Positions 12,606 through 24,419 of a DNA stretch of 64,000 nucleotides are shown in pieces. A model generated the notes under the pieces. The model was not told where the DNA came from. It was given only the letters and a program-made list of their open reading frames with translations, and ran no database searches. Origin of the DNA: Glycine soja (taxonomy: Eukaryota; Streptophyta; Magnoliopsida; Fabales; Fabaceae). Positions within the stretch are counted from its first letter, which is position 1, and each line of letters begins with the position of its first letter. A program made the position numbers and the translations under genes. The stretch lies in the NCBI RefSeq assembly GCF_004193775.1, contig NC_041005.1:1552501-1616500 (forward strand), read 5' to 3'.

Positions 12606-13967
12606 GTTAGTTCTAATGCAAAAATTTCAAAGTAACTACTAATATATTATAGTTTTCATTGAAAAGTCTGTTGATGTTGGATTCAAGTACTTTCCAAACA
12701 CACATTTATCGGTGAGCACCCTAATGCAACATTCACCATCCAACAAATCGTGAAAATCAGAGGAAACATAGATGATAGATCTTTCGTACTTTGACCGGAA
12801 AGACTTAAAAATGGTATTATCATTGAACATTTGAACAAACCCAGTGTCTTCCATATGAGAAAGAATCAAACATGAAAATATGTTAGATATGAAGAAAAAA
12901 AAAGGTGAAGTAGAAGAGTAGCTAGCTTGCTACATCCAACAGCTAATAGTCTTTCGAGGTGAGTAATAGACATCATCTACTGATGATTCTCCGTTCAAGT
13001 TTAGATTCTTCTTTTGACAAAAATGGAAGTGTAATATTAAAAGTATTTTTATACTGGTTATTAATGAAAATTAAAGTTTATTGATAATCCATGCATAACA
13101 AAATGACATTAAATGTTAATATGAATTACTGAAATAAAACTCTATTTTTATTAAGAGAACGTAAAATTACAATGTACAGTTGTAACGAACGTAAAATTAT
13201 TATGGTAAGAATATAGACTATAGAGTGAGAAATGAAGAGAGAAAGGAACACAGAAAAGTTATTTAATTGTTTAAAATTGACTTGAGGAGATACAGAAGAA
13301 ACAACTTTGTTGTCCACTTTGAGTTTAACCTTTCAAAAAGGTACATGCGCTTTGCTCCCTGCATAGAGTCAACTTTTATTCTTCTTTTGTTTCCTTTATT
13401 ATATTGAAAGGGGTGGTGCACCTGTGGGGACTAAATTTCTATTTCGCCAACTAATATAATGGGGATGTGAGGATGTCCATGTTGACATTTAATTTCAAAT
13501 AAGGATTCAATTAATCAGTCTAATTTTGATTCTAACATACAATAATAAATTCTAATCATATATGTAGAGAGAAACGATTATACAGAAATAGATAAAACTC
13601 TTTTGTATTCTCATACTTAAAATCATGATGAAAATTAGATGCGAAAATCATAATGGAACGAATGATTATAACAAGAGGTTGATCAAAAAATTGATTTTAT
13701 GACCTTTCAATTGTAAAAAGCCCTTCCAACGGATAAAGAGAAACCGTACAAGTTGGGATGGTCTCTACAAATAGAGGCCATAACACGGTATATTGGTAAG
13801 TGTCATCACTCATCCCATATTTGATAATTATAATTTGACCCTTCATTAAATATCATTGGTATCTACACATCCTTTCACGACGTATATGTCCTTAATCATA
13901 TTTTTATATTGATTAGACCACTTTAATATTTAATATTCTCACTAATTGTCCTAAATCATTCAATTAT

Positions 13968-14009
<42 letters not shown>

Positions 14010-15350
14010 CCAAAATTACTAACTCTCCATTGTCCAAGGTATAAATGTTAGGATGACACAAACAAAAAAGGAAAGAGAGGATGCTTATCTTTTATGTCGC
14101 TCTTTGCTGCATCGTTTTTTTTTTTAACTTTTAGGACGACACAAAAGGTTAATAATGGAAACTGTTCTAAAGTAGTACTCTCATTAGGCTACTAAATATG
14201 CAGATTTGGTTGATTAGTGGTTGAATATCAAAACAATTTAAGAGGCCAACCTAACAGAGCAATATTACCTACACTGGAAGCTAGGGACTTGCAAGACTCC
14301 ACTTAGTTTGCAGAACTCGATGAAGAGGAATCCACCATTATTCATGATTATGGGCCATTTGGCGTCCAAGTGGAGCAGCTCTCATCCAAATCCTCGTACA
14401 AGATGCCATCACGTTCTTCATTTTCTACTTAAAAAGTTTTTGGGTAATGATATGCCATGTTCTAATTGAAATAATGCTGCTTTCGGCCGAGCACTTCGTT
14501 CCAAATGAAGGCCCAGAGACTGTTGGTGTATCTACAAGACTACAACGGAGAAGTTTAGGGCTTTGCTATTCTCACTTCCAGGTCTTCTCTTCTCACCCCA
14601 TCAGTTGCTCGGCTTTTTTTGAGAAATATACATAGACTCTAATGGATCCTATTAGTTGATTGTTTGAGGCCTACTATTATAGTTATATTTTTAGGTGGTT
14701 TTAGACGATATGCTATATGTGATCCATCTACCATGCTTTATATAAACTTTCTTTCCACCTATTAAATTATTTAAGAGTTTTAGTAAGGATCTATTTTTTT
14801 TTTTGTTAAAAATATGTTTGGTCCCTCTAACATTTGATAAATATTAATTTCATTTTCTTAAAAATATTATATTAATATGATAAAAACAAAATATATTTTT
14901 ACTGATCTTCAATAGTAATTCTGTTAAACAATAATGTGAAATATTTAACACACTTATATGTATGATTTGATTATAAATGAATTAAATAACTTGTGACAGT
15001 TATAAAGAAAGTAAAAATAATTAAGTCTATTAATTATGTAAGAAAATTGTTTAAATAAATTATCATTGAGAATCATAAAAAAATAAGTTTTTTATTTTAT
15101 TTTCATAGAGATTAATTTAATAATTTTTTTATAAAAAACATATTAATACTTTCAAAATTTTAAGGGAATTACAAATATATTTTAGCTTATTATTTATTAT
15201 AAACTCAATATACACATCTATTTTTTTTTATCAGTTTATATTTTTCAAAAGTGTGAAAGTGGTCAAACAATCATAAAGAGACGCAACACCATCCATGGGG
15301 AGATAGCCACACGATATTTGGAGTTTTGAGGGGAAGAAGAAGTTAGAAGG
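12606..15350. other. Intergenic DNA upstream of the F-box gene
   Basis: No supported gene. A minus-strand ORF at 12639-12869 (71 codons from its first ATG) and a plus-strand ORF at 14447-14635 lie in moderately complex sequence but match no family I know. An (AT)n array sits at 13971-14006. The last 100 bases before 15351 are the likely promoter and leader of the F-box gene; no clear TATA box was identified there. Confidence 0.45.
13971..14006. repeat. (AT)n microsatellite
   Basis: An AT dinucleotide array of about 18 units in intergenic DNA. Confidence 0.95.
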
Positions 15351-16532
15351 ATGGGTGTAGAGTGGGGCGAACTACCTCCAGAACTCCTGGAATCAATCTC
15401 GAAAACCTTAACCATCTACGTCGATTACCTCAGATTCCGTTCCGTTTGCCGCAGCTGGCGATCCTCCGTTCCCAAAATCCCTCTCCACCTTCCTCCCCAA
15501 CTCCCATGGCTCATGCTATCTCGCCGCGCCTTCTTCGACCTCTCCCTCAACAAAACCCATCTCCTCAACCCTCAACCCTCTCACCGCACCCGAATCTGCG
15601 GCTCCTCCCACGGCTGGCTCGTCATGCTCGACGAAACCCCCCAAATTCGCCTCCTGAACCCCCTCACGCGCGCCACGCGCCCCCTCCCTCCGCTTCACGC
15701 CTTCCCCAACGTCGTCGCCTTCGATCACGCCAACGTCGGACGCGAGTACCTCATCCAAAACCCTTACGGCGGCCTCTACGCCTTCAACTTGCGACAGATG
15801 TGCAATTCTTTCCTCGGAAAGGTTGTCTTGTCGGCGAGTCCCACATTAAACGATGATTTCGCCGCGCTCGCTATCGTCGGTCAGAATAACTTGGCGTTCT
15901 GCAGAAACGGTTACGATTCTTGGATTTTCCTGAACGGAGAGGAAGAAGAGATGAATTGCTGGGAAGATGTTGTGAATTACAACGGCTTGTTTTTCGCGGT
16001 GAGTAAGGGAGGGACTATTGCGGTGTGTGATGCTGGAGAGGGTTGTTTTCCGCCTCGGGTGTCGATAATTCAGACGACGACGCCGTTTGGATTCGCTGGG
16101 GATATCCACTATGCGGTGTTTTCGGCGGGAGACATGTTGCTGCTGATACGTGTTCTGGATCAGGACTTTTCCGATCACGCGGGGGAGGAGTCGGATTTGG
16201 TGTATAGGACGGTGGGTTTTGAGGTTTTCAAGATGAATTGGGGGTTGCTGACGTGGCAGAGAGTTGAGACTTTGGGCGAGCGAGTGCTGTTTGTAGGTGG
16301 GAATTCTTCGCTTTCGTTCTGTGCGTCTGATTTTGTTGGGTGTTCTGCGGATTGCATCTATTTCACCGACGATTATTCGGAGTCCAATGACGACGATGCG
16401 TGTGGGAAGCATGATTTGGGCGTATTTAGGTTACGGGATAAGAGCATTGAACCGTTGCCATGTTTTAATCAAAATTCCTGTTCTCGGCTTCGGTGGCCGC
16501 TACCAATTTGGGTTTCGCCAAATCCCTGTTGA
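15351..16532 (+). CDS. F-box/DUF295 protein, SKIP23-like (393 aa)
   Basis: An intact, intronless 393-residue reading frame. An F-box occupies about residues 5-42 (WGELPPELLESISKTL, then YLRFRSVCRSWRSSV), the part that would bind the SKP1 subunit of an SCF ubiquitin ligase. The rest is a beta-rich region, and the C-terminal half matches DUF295 (KIB1-4 type): phrases such as GFEVFKMNW, a WQRVETLGERVLFVGG block, and a late DDY...LGVFRLRD segment before a WPLPIWVSP end. F-box/DUF295 proteins are a large plant family thought to recruit substrates for ubiquitination; most members, including Arabidopsis SKIP23, have little defined function. Length and lack of introns fit the family. The first half is distinctly GC-rich against AT-rich flanks. 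The first ATG of the frame is used and gives a complete F-box. The substrate is unknown. Confidence 0.93.
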   Translation: MGVEWGELPPELLESISKTLTIYVDYLRFRSVCRSWRSSVPKIPLHLPPQLPWLMLSRRAFFDLSLNKTHLLNPQPSHRTRICGSSHGWLVMLDETPQIRLLNPLTRATRPLPPLHAFPNVVAFDHANVGREYLIQNPYGGLYAFNLRQMCNSFLGKVVLSASPTLNDDFAALAIVGQNNLAFCRNGYDSWIFLNGEEEEMNCWEDVVNYNGLFFAVSKGGTIAVCDAGEGCFPPRVSIIQTTTPFGFAGDIHYAVFSAGDMLLLIRVLDQDFSDHAGEESDLVYRTVGFEVFKMNWGLLTWQRVETLGERVLFVGGNSSLSFCASDFVGCSADCIYFTDDYSESNDDDACGKHDLGVFRLRDKSIEPLPCFNQNSCSRLRWPLPIWVSPNPC

Positions 16533-17206
16533 TTTCATTCTTTCAATTTGTTATATTTTTAAATGTATGTGATCATGGAGACCAGCTTGGCTTATTATTT
16601 CTTGTATGGTGTTTATAAATGTACATTATGCTATGCAAACATAGAGCTACTATATGAACTTCGAATGTAGCTCAGAGAGAACGAGACATGAAAGACTAGA
16701 ATCACCTCCCGCACTTGGTGTTCAAAGTCGTGACTATTTTCTTCTTATGGGGAAGTCTCAACAGGGATCCGGATTGAAGAGCAAGATTGCACTGTACCAA
16801 AAGCTATATGTAGTAACCTGTTTACTATGAATTTGTAATGGATTTGACTACTTGGTGAATTTGTTCTGGAATTAGATTGCGAATTGCGATAGAGATTGTG
16901 TTATGGTTGGCGAAGAAAGTATTCTGATTGGGATTTTTTTGGTATAAAGGAGGGGAAGTAAACTCCAAAACAAACAAAGCTACCTCCTAATAACAGCTAC
17001 TACAATTCTGATGGGTATTAAACAGATAATTAGCAACCAATTAATCATTATCAGAGTTTTAAGCTATTGAAAATGTATGGTGCTTTAGACTTCAAACTTA
17101 TTGGTTAATATTTTTTTTGGCATAAACGTGGTACAAAAGAATTATGATCCTGTTGAATGTTGGTGCATGAAAAGTTGGAAACTGTAATAAACAAAGGTAA
17201 AATATT
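16533..17206. other. 3' region of the F-box gene and intergenic DNA
   Basis: The first few hundred bases are probably the 3' UTR of the F-box gene. No other gene is visible. The sequence is of normal complexity up to about 17060. Confidence 0.5.
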
Positions 17207-17273
17207 GGGGCATTCATCAAACTCGGGACCTCTCGCAACCAAAGCGAGAATCATACTACTAGACCAAATGCCC
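17207..17273 (-). pseudogene. tRNA-Pro (TGG) pseudogene, T arm truncated
   Basis: Read on the minus strand from 17273, the sequence begins GGGCATTTGGTCTAGT, the start of plant tRNA-Pro, and keeps the acceptor end (AATGCCCC pairing with GGGCATT), the D arm with a G-to-A change, and the anticodon arm CTCGC-TTTGGTT-GCGAG with anticodon TGG. The T arm is broken: after GGTCCCGAGTTTGAT the sequence goes straight to GAATGCCCC, so about six bases that close the T stem are missing. The base after the anticodon is T rather than G. It therefore cannot fold as a normal tRNA. It could be a dead gene or the head of a tRNA-derived SINE. Identification rests on remembered consensus. Confidence 0.8.
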
Positions 17274-17390
17274 TTGTTGTTAATGGTCATTAAAGCAATT
17301 TATATGATTTTGGATAGATAAGCATCCGTGCCTCTTTCTTACTATTTGAACTGGGCTTTTCTTTGTGTTAAGAATTAGTCTATCTAGACT

Positions 17391-17805
17391 GGGTTGGAAA
17401 TAAGTCAGGCGGTCCGATAGGAGGCTACGGTTTGACCCACGAAAAACCTATTTATTATAAAAGTTAGGCTTAAGTTTTTTAAAAAGGTTTTTTTAACTAA
17501 AAAAGTTAAACTTTGAGATTTTAAAAAAGTCTATTAAATCTGAGAGCCTAACCTATTTATATAATAAATTAATAATATATAATATTATATATATAAGTTT
17601 ATTGGTTTGTTAGGTCTATAAGCTTGTTTATAAGCTCTCATAAAACAGATCACTTAAATATGTTTTCAGGCCAGATTTTTAAATGAGTTAGACTAAAACT
17701 TAAAAAAGACTTATAATAGATAAATAAGTTAATATCAGACTTAATAATTATGATGTAGGTTAAGTTTAGGTATGTCAAAGTCTAATTTTATCTATTTTCA
17801 TCCTT
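17391..17805. repeat. TIR-type non-autonomous element, copy A
   Basis: The left end GGGTTGGAAATAAGTCAG and the reverse complement of the right end (AAGGATGAAAATAGATAA) are similar, giving short imperfect terminal inverted repeats. The interior contains repeated AGGCTTAAG, AGCCTAACC and AAAGTT-type phrases, and no ORF. A related element is at 22724-23214. The style is that of repeats widespread in legume genomes. Borders are approximate. Confidence 0.45.
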
Positions 17806-20190
17806 AATATAGACCAACATATCTTCTTTCAATTGTGTTTGATTGGGTTTTACTTTCGTCGGTATAAAAAGAAGTTAATAAGATTTTTTTATTCTTTAAA
17901 ATTTCCTTAATCAAATGGCGTGTGTAAAAAAGTGTTATATGATTTTTAATTTTTTTAAGCATCCATATATAATTTATGACTCAAATTTTTATTTTTTATA
18001 TTTTATTTTTTACAACGAAAAAATTCTTACTTAATACGACAAAAACAAAGTTAGATAATAATATATTGACTTAACTTGTAGTTTTAAATATATTTTTTTC
18101 GATAACGTAGTTTTAAATATTTGAACTTAGAGTTCTTTAATGTATTTTATTATTCGCAAATGTTTTTCTCTGCTTAAGTTGAATAAACAAGATATCGAAT
18201 AAGAAAAAAAAAAAATTCTCTACGCCAATTTCCAGTGAATAAATTTCTAGCGATGCGGATATTATTCCTGCTAAGTGCTAACTAACTAAATATTTAATTG
18301 GTAAAAATACAATATCGATCTTGCATTTGCCAGGTCGGCAGTGATAGACCACCCATTGCAGGTGACAGATGGACGGCTGAAACAATGTTAAATGTTAAAT
18401 GGATAAGATCACTAGCAAACACATGAACTGACTGGCTTGAGTCGGAGGATAAATACTGGATATTCTAATTCTCATAATCATAAAAAAAATGTTCACTTCC
18501 TGCTATAATATTTTGTTTTTGCATGTACAGGGCTTGCTAAATAAAATGGTACTACTTATTCAGTTAATTTGTTCTTTACACAATTAATGTTACCTTTAAG
18601 TTTTAATATTTGTTAAATGAAAATTATACAATAAAACCAAAGATTTTTAAAATTCTAGCAACTAATCAGCCATTAATATCTTATCGTTAAATGAACCTGA
18701 TTAAAAAAATCTGCCAAAAAAGGAAAGTGAACTCAATCAAAGTTAATTATAACTTTTTATAATTTTTAAGGATACACTGATAAACTACTTATAAGTTAAA
18801 TTTTGGATAAATAAAGTATGAAAAATATATATCTTTTTGATTTATAATAAAAAACTAATTTAATTATTTTAAAATAAGAAAATAAATTAGCATAAATTTA
18901 ATTAAATATTTTTTAATAGACATAAGATAATTCTCTCAATATTTATTTTAAAAATAAAAGAATTATCTTCACAAGTCACAATTCACAATTCACAAGCATA
19001 CATACATTACCCCCTAAAAAAAAAGCATACATACAATACAATATTAAGTTTTGCTCATCTATTAAGTTAAATATAATATGCTATTCAATACATATTAATG
19101 GTTATATAAGATTGAGTTGTAAATAATGGTGCAAGATTTATTTTATCTTAATTAAATATTTTGAATTTAAGAATTATAAGTATGCAACTTGTTAAATAGT
19201 TAAAAAAAATGGTTTATCACCTATAAGAATTTTACCTGGTTTAAATAGAATTATCTTTTATAAAATATATATGTGGTCTATAAAAATCATACTTTCAATT
19301 TATAATATGTTATTAATTTAAGGTCGTTAAACAAAATAGACGGAAGGAATGTCCTCTATAATAAATAATAAAATCGTTAAGTTTTATAATAATTATTAAA
19401 AAAGTTATTCTTAGGAAAATTTTTAACTGATTGGTAGAATAAAAATATTTTCATTAATAATAAATGAACATTAAACTTAACTTAAATGCCTTCTTATGAT
19501 TAATTTATCAAATATCAATAAATAACTACGTTTGATGAGTAAATATTTTGATTTGGGGTACGAGAACATTAACTTCTGAGCGGTACAGTAACACATTTTT
19601 ATATTGTTTAACATTTAAAATGCATATGATGGTAATAGTATAAATTGGAGTAAATGTATGATGTGTGTGTATGATGCATTTGATTCTTTGATGTGGAGGG
19701 AAGATACGTTTCAGCTTTGAAGAGCAGAGGAGTCAGAAGCACAAGTGCATGTCAACGCTCGGAAGCTGCTCACAGACAAAGGTGAAACAGTGCCTATGTC
19801 AGCCTACGAATAACACCACAAGAGAAAACAAACACCCAACCCCAGTAAAATAAGTAATCATCAACACACTCAGACATATATATAATAAACAAATATTATG
19901 GGACTTTGTACACTACCTATGGCATCCGCACAAAATAAACCCAATCGTTTTCCCCCACGCGGCAACCTTTCTTCTTTACTGATTCTCATTCTCGATTTCT
20001 CGTCTGTCTCGGTATTCTCGTTCCCCCACCCCCTTTCTTATTTACTCTCGTCACATCAAACATATCCATCTTCCTACTACTTATTAATTAGTACTATGTG
20101 CTTTTTTTTGCTTTCTAAACACAACACAACTCTTCCCTTCTTAACTTTCACCTTTAACCTCAGTTTTCCGGTGCCTTCGCGTCGCTCTGA
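17806..20190. other. AT-rich intergenic DNA and leader of the ARID-HMG gene
   Basis: 17806-19640 is AT-rich with no gene visible. A TATA-like stretch (ACATATATATAATA) at 19874-19887 may serve the downstream gene, which would place 19,910-20,190 in its 5' leader. That leader has CT-rich tracts typical of plant 5' UTRs and contains an upstream ORF (from ATG 19898) that overlaps the main start in another frame. Confidence 0.45.
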
Positions 20191-20865
20191 ATGTCATCGG
20201 CGGCGAGAACTCCCGGTGGCGAGGAGGGAAAGCACTACCCTGCTCCACTCGCCCCTCACGAGGGCGTCGTGAAGGACTCCACTCTCTTCTGGGACACTCT
20301 AAGGCGCTTTCACTTTGTTATGGGTACCAAATTTATGTAAGCAGCTTTCTATATCTTGTTTTATTTTTATTTATTATCCTCGTCAATGAAAATGTGGCTT
20401 TGGTTTTAACGGAGCTTTAGCGTTTCGTTTTGGTTTGTGCTATTAAAACAAATGTTTGACCGTTTTGTCCTCATCAACTTGTGAAGGATTCCTGTGATTG
20501 GAGGGAAGGAGCTGGATTTGCACGTTCTTTACGTGGAAGTTACGAGAAGAAGTGGCTACGAGAAGGTGGGCTCCGTCCGTACAACTTGTGTTTGTAGCAC
20601 TATCGTTTCCAGTTAAATATTTAAATAAATTAGTGGGTACATGTTATTGTAAGTACTTCCTAAAGTGCAGGTAGTTGCAGAGAAGAAGTGGAGGGAAGTT
20701 GGTAGTGTTTTCAAGTTCGCAGCTACCACCACCAGCGCTTCTTTTGTACTCAGGAAACACTACTTTAGTCTTCTTTATCATTATGAACAAGTTCACTTCT
20801 TTAAAGCTCGGGGTCCTATCTACACTCCATCAGCAGGTACTATTTTTCTACTCTCTCTCTCTTTT

Positions 20866-20896
<31 letters not shown>

Positions 20897-22144
20897 CTTA
20901 TGTATATTTTGGTCATTCGTGGGTTTAATTTTTCTTCTTGTTAATTCGTTGACTAATGAAATTCGTGTTTGCGGATCCAACTTTATTTATTGTGCAGATG
21001 CATTTTCCGGCAACAGCCCTTCGTGGAGACCTGAATTAGCTATTGTGGAATATTCGCCTAAGCCTATGGATAATAGTCCTGAATCTCGTGCTGAAGGTAA
21101 TTAAGCAATTCACAACATCACATTGTTTTGTTTCCTGGGGTTACTATTAATTAGAAACTAGCTATTAATTAATCTTCGTGGAATGGGTTAGTTAATTTCA
21201 ATTTCACCTGTGGATGTCTTTGCCCTCTATAATAAATTCATCCGGTAGCTAATTAATAAAACTCCATTTTTCATGTGTAGTGGAGTTTAGTCTTTAGACT
21301 ATTGGTTGCATATTTATGTCTTCCACACATTTTATTCGACTTCATGTGAGGCTTCGTTGAGTGCCTGCTTCGATGCATGCTTGTTGAATGCTGTAAAGGT
21401 TGGCTACAACACACAAAAATCTTATAATGTTATGCAATCGTAATTTGAAATGAATAATGGCTTGATTAGAAAAATGTTGTAACTTTCAATGTGCAGTGTG
21501 CTTATTTATTTAAGTTCTCTACACTTTCAATGCTGAAATTTACTACTGTTTGTTGTGTGTAGATACTTCATGCCTTTCAGGAAATGGAACCATCGAGGGA
21601 AAATTTGACTGTGGTTATTTAGTGTCCGTGAAGCTTGGTTCGGAGGTTCTTAGAGGGGTGCTTTACCATCCTGAGCAATTGGTTCCTCCACCATCGATTC
21701 CAAAACATGAGAGTGCCATTGTACCAATCAACCGCAAACCTCACCGTTCTGGTCGTAGGAAGAAAAACAAAAGAAGGTGGGACCCCAATTATCCAAAGCC
21801 GAATAGGAGTGGCTATAACTTCTTCTTTGCTGAAAAGCATTACACTCTCAAAACTCTCTACCCAAACAGAGAAAGGGAGTTTACCAAAATGATTGGCCAG
21901 TCATGGAACAGTCTTAGCCCAGAAGAAAGAATGGTTCTCTCTCTTTTTCTTTTTTTTTTCTTTATTGGTTTTTGCATTATTTACATGGTTGTTGAGGGTA
22001 ATAAGTAAATTACATGCTTGGTTAATAATGTTGCAGGTTTATCAGAACATTGGCTTAAGAGACAAAGAAAGGTACAAGAGAGAATTGACGGAGTACAAAG
22101 AGAAGATGAAGCTTAGGCAGACCTCAGAAGTTGGACGTCCATAG
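20191..22144 (+). CDS. ARID/BRIGHT plus HMG-box DNA-binding protein, HMGB9/10/11/15-like (322 aa)
   Basis: Six exons, all with GT-AG junctions and matching phase: 20191-20336, 20487-20565, 20671-20836, 20998-21096, 21563-21933, 22037-22144. They give 322 residues. Residues about 30-125 form an ARID domain (FWDTLRRFHFVMG, then IPVIGGKELDLHVLYVEV, then KWREVGSVFKF and a LRKHYFSLLYHYE helix). After a variable linker and a basic patch (RKKNKRRWD), residues about 225-310 are a single HMG box (PKPNRSGYNFFFAEKH, IGQSWNSLSPEER, then YKRELTEYKEKM). This ARID-HMG pairing is plant-specific; Arabidopsis has four members, nuclear and DNA-binding, with roles such as pollen development for HMGB15. The ATG at 20191 is chosen because it leads straight into the ARID frame. 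Which of the four subtypes it is cannot be settled by eye. Confidence 0.93.
20871..20897. repeat. (GT)n microsatellite in intron 3
   Basis: A run of about 13 GT units directly after a T tract, inside intron 3 of the ARID-HMG gene, near its 5' splice site. Confidence 0.95.
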
Positions 22145-22723
22145 AATCTCATTGGTACCCGTTTGTGGAGGCGAAAGAATGGCTTAGAAAATTTTTATAA
22201 TCTGTTGACTTTTACGTGCATATTGTTGTGGATAATGGTCCACTGGACTGTGGTCTACAGAACTATTGTTTTTTTCTTTTCAAAAGAGAAAACTAGTGTC
22301 TATTGTTAGTCAGAGACCCTTTCATTTCGTTTAATCAATTAATTATCCTCCCAAGTTTGTTCTCTGTAGACTGAATGGTTCATCATTGACAGACAGAGTA
22401 TAGCGTGGTCCACATGCTTATAATTTTTATTTTAAAATTAATAGCCAACACATTTGTTTTTATTTATGATTTATTTTGTCTTCAAAAATATAAAAGAATT
22501 TTTTTAACTCTTTTAATTTTTTAAAAAAGTTTTAAAAATAAAATTAGAATTTCTCTAGATTTTATGATTTTTTACGTAAGTTTTTTTTTCTTGTACTTCC
22601 ACCTTTTCTATTCCTATCATATAAAAATTAATTTATAAAAAATAATTTTTGGAATTCATTTTATAAAATAGATTTTAAAAACAAAACACATTATAAAATG
22701 CATTTTAAAACCATTTTTAATTA
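22145..22723. other. 3' region of the ARID-HMG gene
   Basis: Probable 3' UTR to about 22400, then AT-rich DNA. No other feature seen. Confidence 0.5.
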
Positions 22724-23214
22724 GGAGTGGGAACAAGTTATGTAAGGCTTTTCAAGGCTTAAGCGTGGTCAAATTCCTAATCACTAAGAACTGAGGTTTT
22801 TTTTTTTTTTTTACGTAGCTAAGAACTGAGATTGACTTGCATACTTATAGGCTTTTTTTTATTTTTTTATTTTACCAGTAAGGTTTATTTCGTAATATGG
22901 TCTATAAATAGAGCGATAGTTATTACTTATTAGTCCAAATAGGCAAGCGAGATTATTAATATAGATAAGTGAAATCTAATGATATTCTTTTTATTATTCA
23001 TATTATTCGTAAAAGAATAATGTTTATGTTAATAGGATTACTTGTTTAGTGAGGTAGTCTATAAATCTTATAATATGAGACTTTTTATCCTGTCTGTATT
23101 GATAGATTTACTAGTCTATTTGGACTCATACACCGATATTAAAGAAATCTTGGCACGAACTTATTTAAGTTTGGTCATAGGCCTTTAGTAGACAATTTGA
23201 CCTGTTTTCATTTT
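22724..23214. repeat. TIR-type non-autonomous element, copy B
   Basis: The left end GGAGTGGGAACAAGTTATGT is similar to the reverse complement of the right end (AAAAATGAAAACAGGTCAAA). The interior has paired phrases (AGGCTTTTCAAGGCTT at the left, CATAGGCCTTTAG at the right) resembling those of the element at 17391-17805. No ORF. Borders are approximate. Confidence 0.45.
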
Positions 23215-24419
23215 TATTTTTTATGCATTCTTTTTTATTGAATAAGATTCATGTAAATCTTATAAAATATGTGAATCACGTTGTTTCACTTTCAAACTAA
23301 TGCAACTGATAAAGTGTGTTAACAAATTATACTTTGTTTTTTTATAGGCAACAAATTATACTTTGTAGAAAAATTATATTAGATTTCAAGTGTTGGCACA
23401 CACATATTTTTGTCCGCTGTTTTATTTATTAAACTAAATAAAATTTGTATTTCTTTTTTATTTTTTTATTTTCAAATATTGTATTTTTTTAATTTTATTT
23501 TTATTGTTTTCATTTTTCTTTCTCTTTTAATCTAAAGAAAATATTAAAGAACCCGTGAAAGCACAAGTGCAACTAATCATAGAGGTGGTCACTGGTTTGA
23601 ATAAACTTATAATTAGGAGCGGAATTATGTTGATGTTGAGGTGGGACATTTTTTTTAACTCCCTTTATTTTATACTAGGAAAAATAAAAGCGTTGTCACG
23701 ATTGAATGTCCGCATTTCTATCATAGCGTTGTGTTACAAATAATAAACTACAATAATTTTTAATTATAATTTTTGAATTCTATTCAATGAATGACACATT
23801 CTAGATAAAAAAATAAAAACAAATTAGATAGCACAACTAAAAATGAAAATAATTAATTGTCATAGCAAAATTACAATAAATTTAACTTTGATAAAATATT
23901 TCCCCTCCCCCTTTTCTCATAAATTCTCTCCTCGTTGCCACCCACCGGTAGCTTCCAAATGCATATATTTAAATTAATTAAAATAGTAATTAGTAACAAA
24001 TAAAGGAAATAGAATATAAAAAAATGTGTAAGAATGATTTGGAATAAAAAAACCAAGCATAAAAGTTAATTCTTAAGACTTTATACCGTACTTACACCAT
24101 CATCCGCAATGGTAAAAAAACAAAGTCAACTCTCTGCAGTGTATTGATTTTTTATGAGCATTGTGACTTTTTTTAAAGGAATAAACATTGTGATTTTTTA
24201 TTTTGAGTATTTTGCATTCTTATTATTAAATTTGACTATCCAATATGAAACAACCCGAAATACATTGAATTAATTTGGTTTGAGTTCTTGAAAAAAATTG
24301 AATACCAAACTAAACCTAAACCAATAAAATTTAGTTATTTTAGACTCAAAATTCTCCAAACCCAAACCAAATTTATCCATGTTCTCTAAACATTCCGCAT
24401 GAGGGTTGCTATGTATATG
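23215..24419. other. AT-rich intergenic DNA
   Basis: No gene recognised. About 24250-24370 holds repeated AAACCTAAACC/CCAAACCAAATT phrases, probably a diverged copy of a dispersed repeat. A short inverted repeat (TTACCATGAATAAC / TTTTCATGGTAAA) sits at 24434-24460, around the apparent start of the LINE. Confidence 0.45.

Noticed and set aside
12639..12869. Minus-strand ORF of 76 codons as a gene
   Set aside because: No family likeness, no clear promoter or splice context, and it lies in AT-rich DNA where such ORFs arise by chance. The first true ATG gives only about 71 codons.
15846..16412. 188-codon minus-strand ORF
   Set aside because: It is the antisense shadow of the F-box coding sequence.
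15351..16532. The F-box gene as the target of the nearby miR394
   Set aside because: miR394 targets the LCR-type F-box gene; I found no stretch complementary to the miRNA in this SKIP23-like gene, and the protein belongs to the DUF295 group instead.
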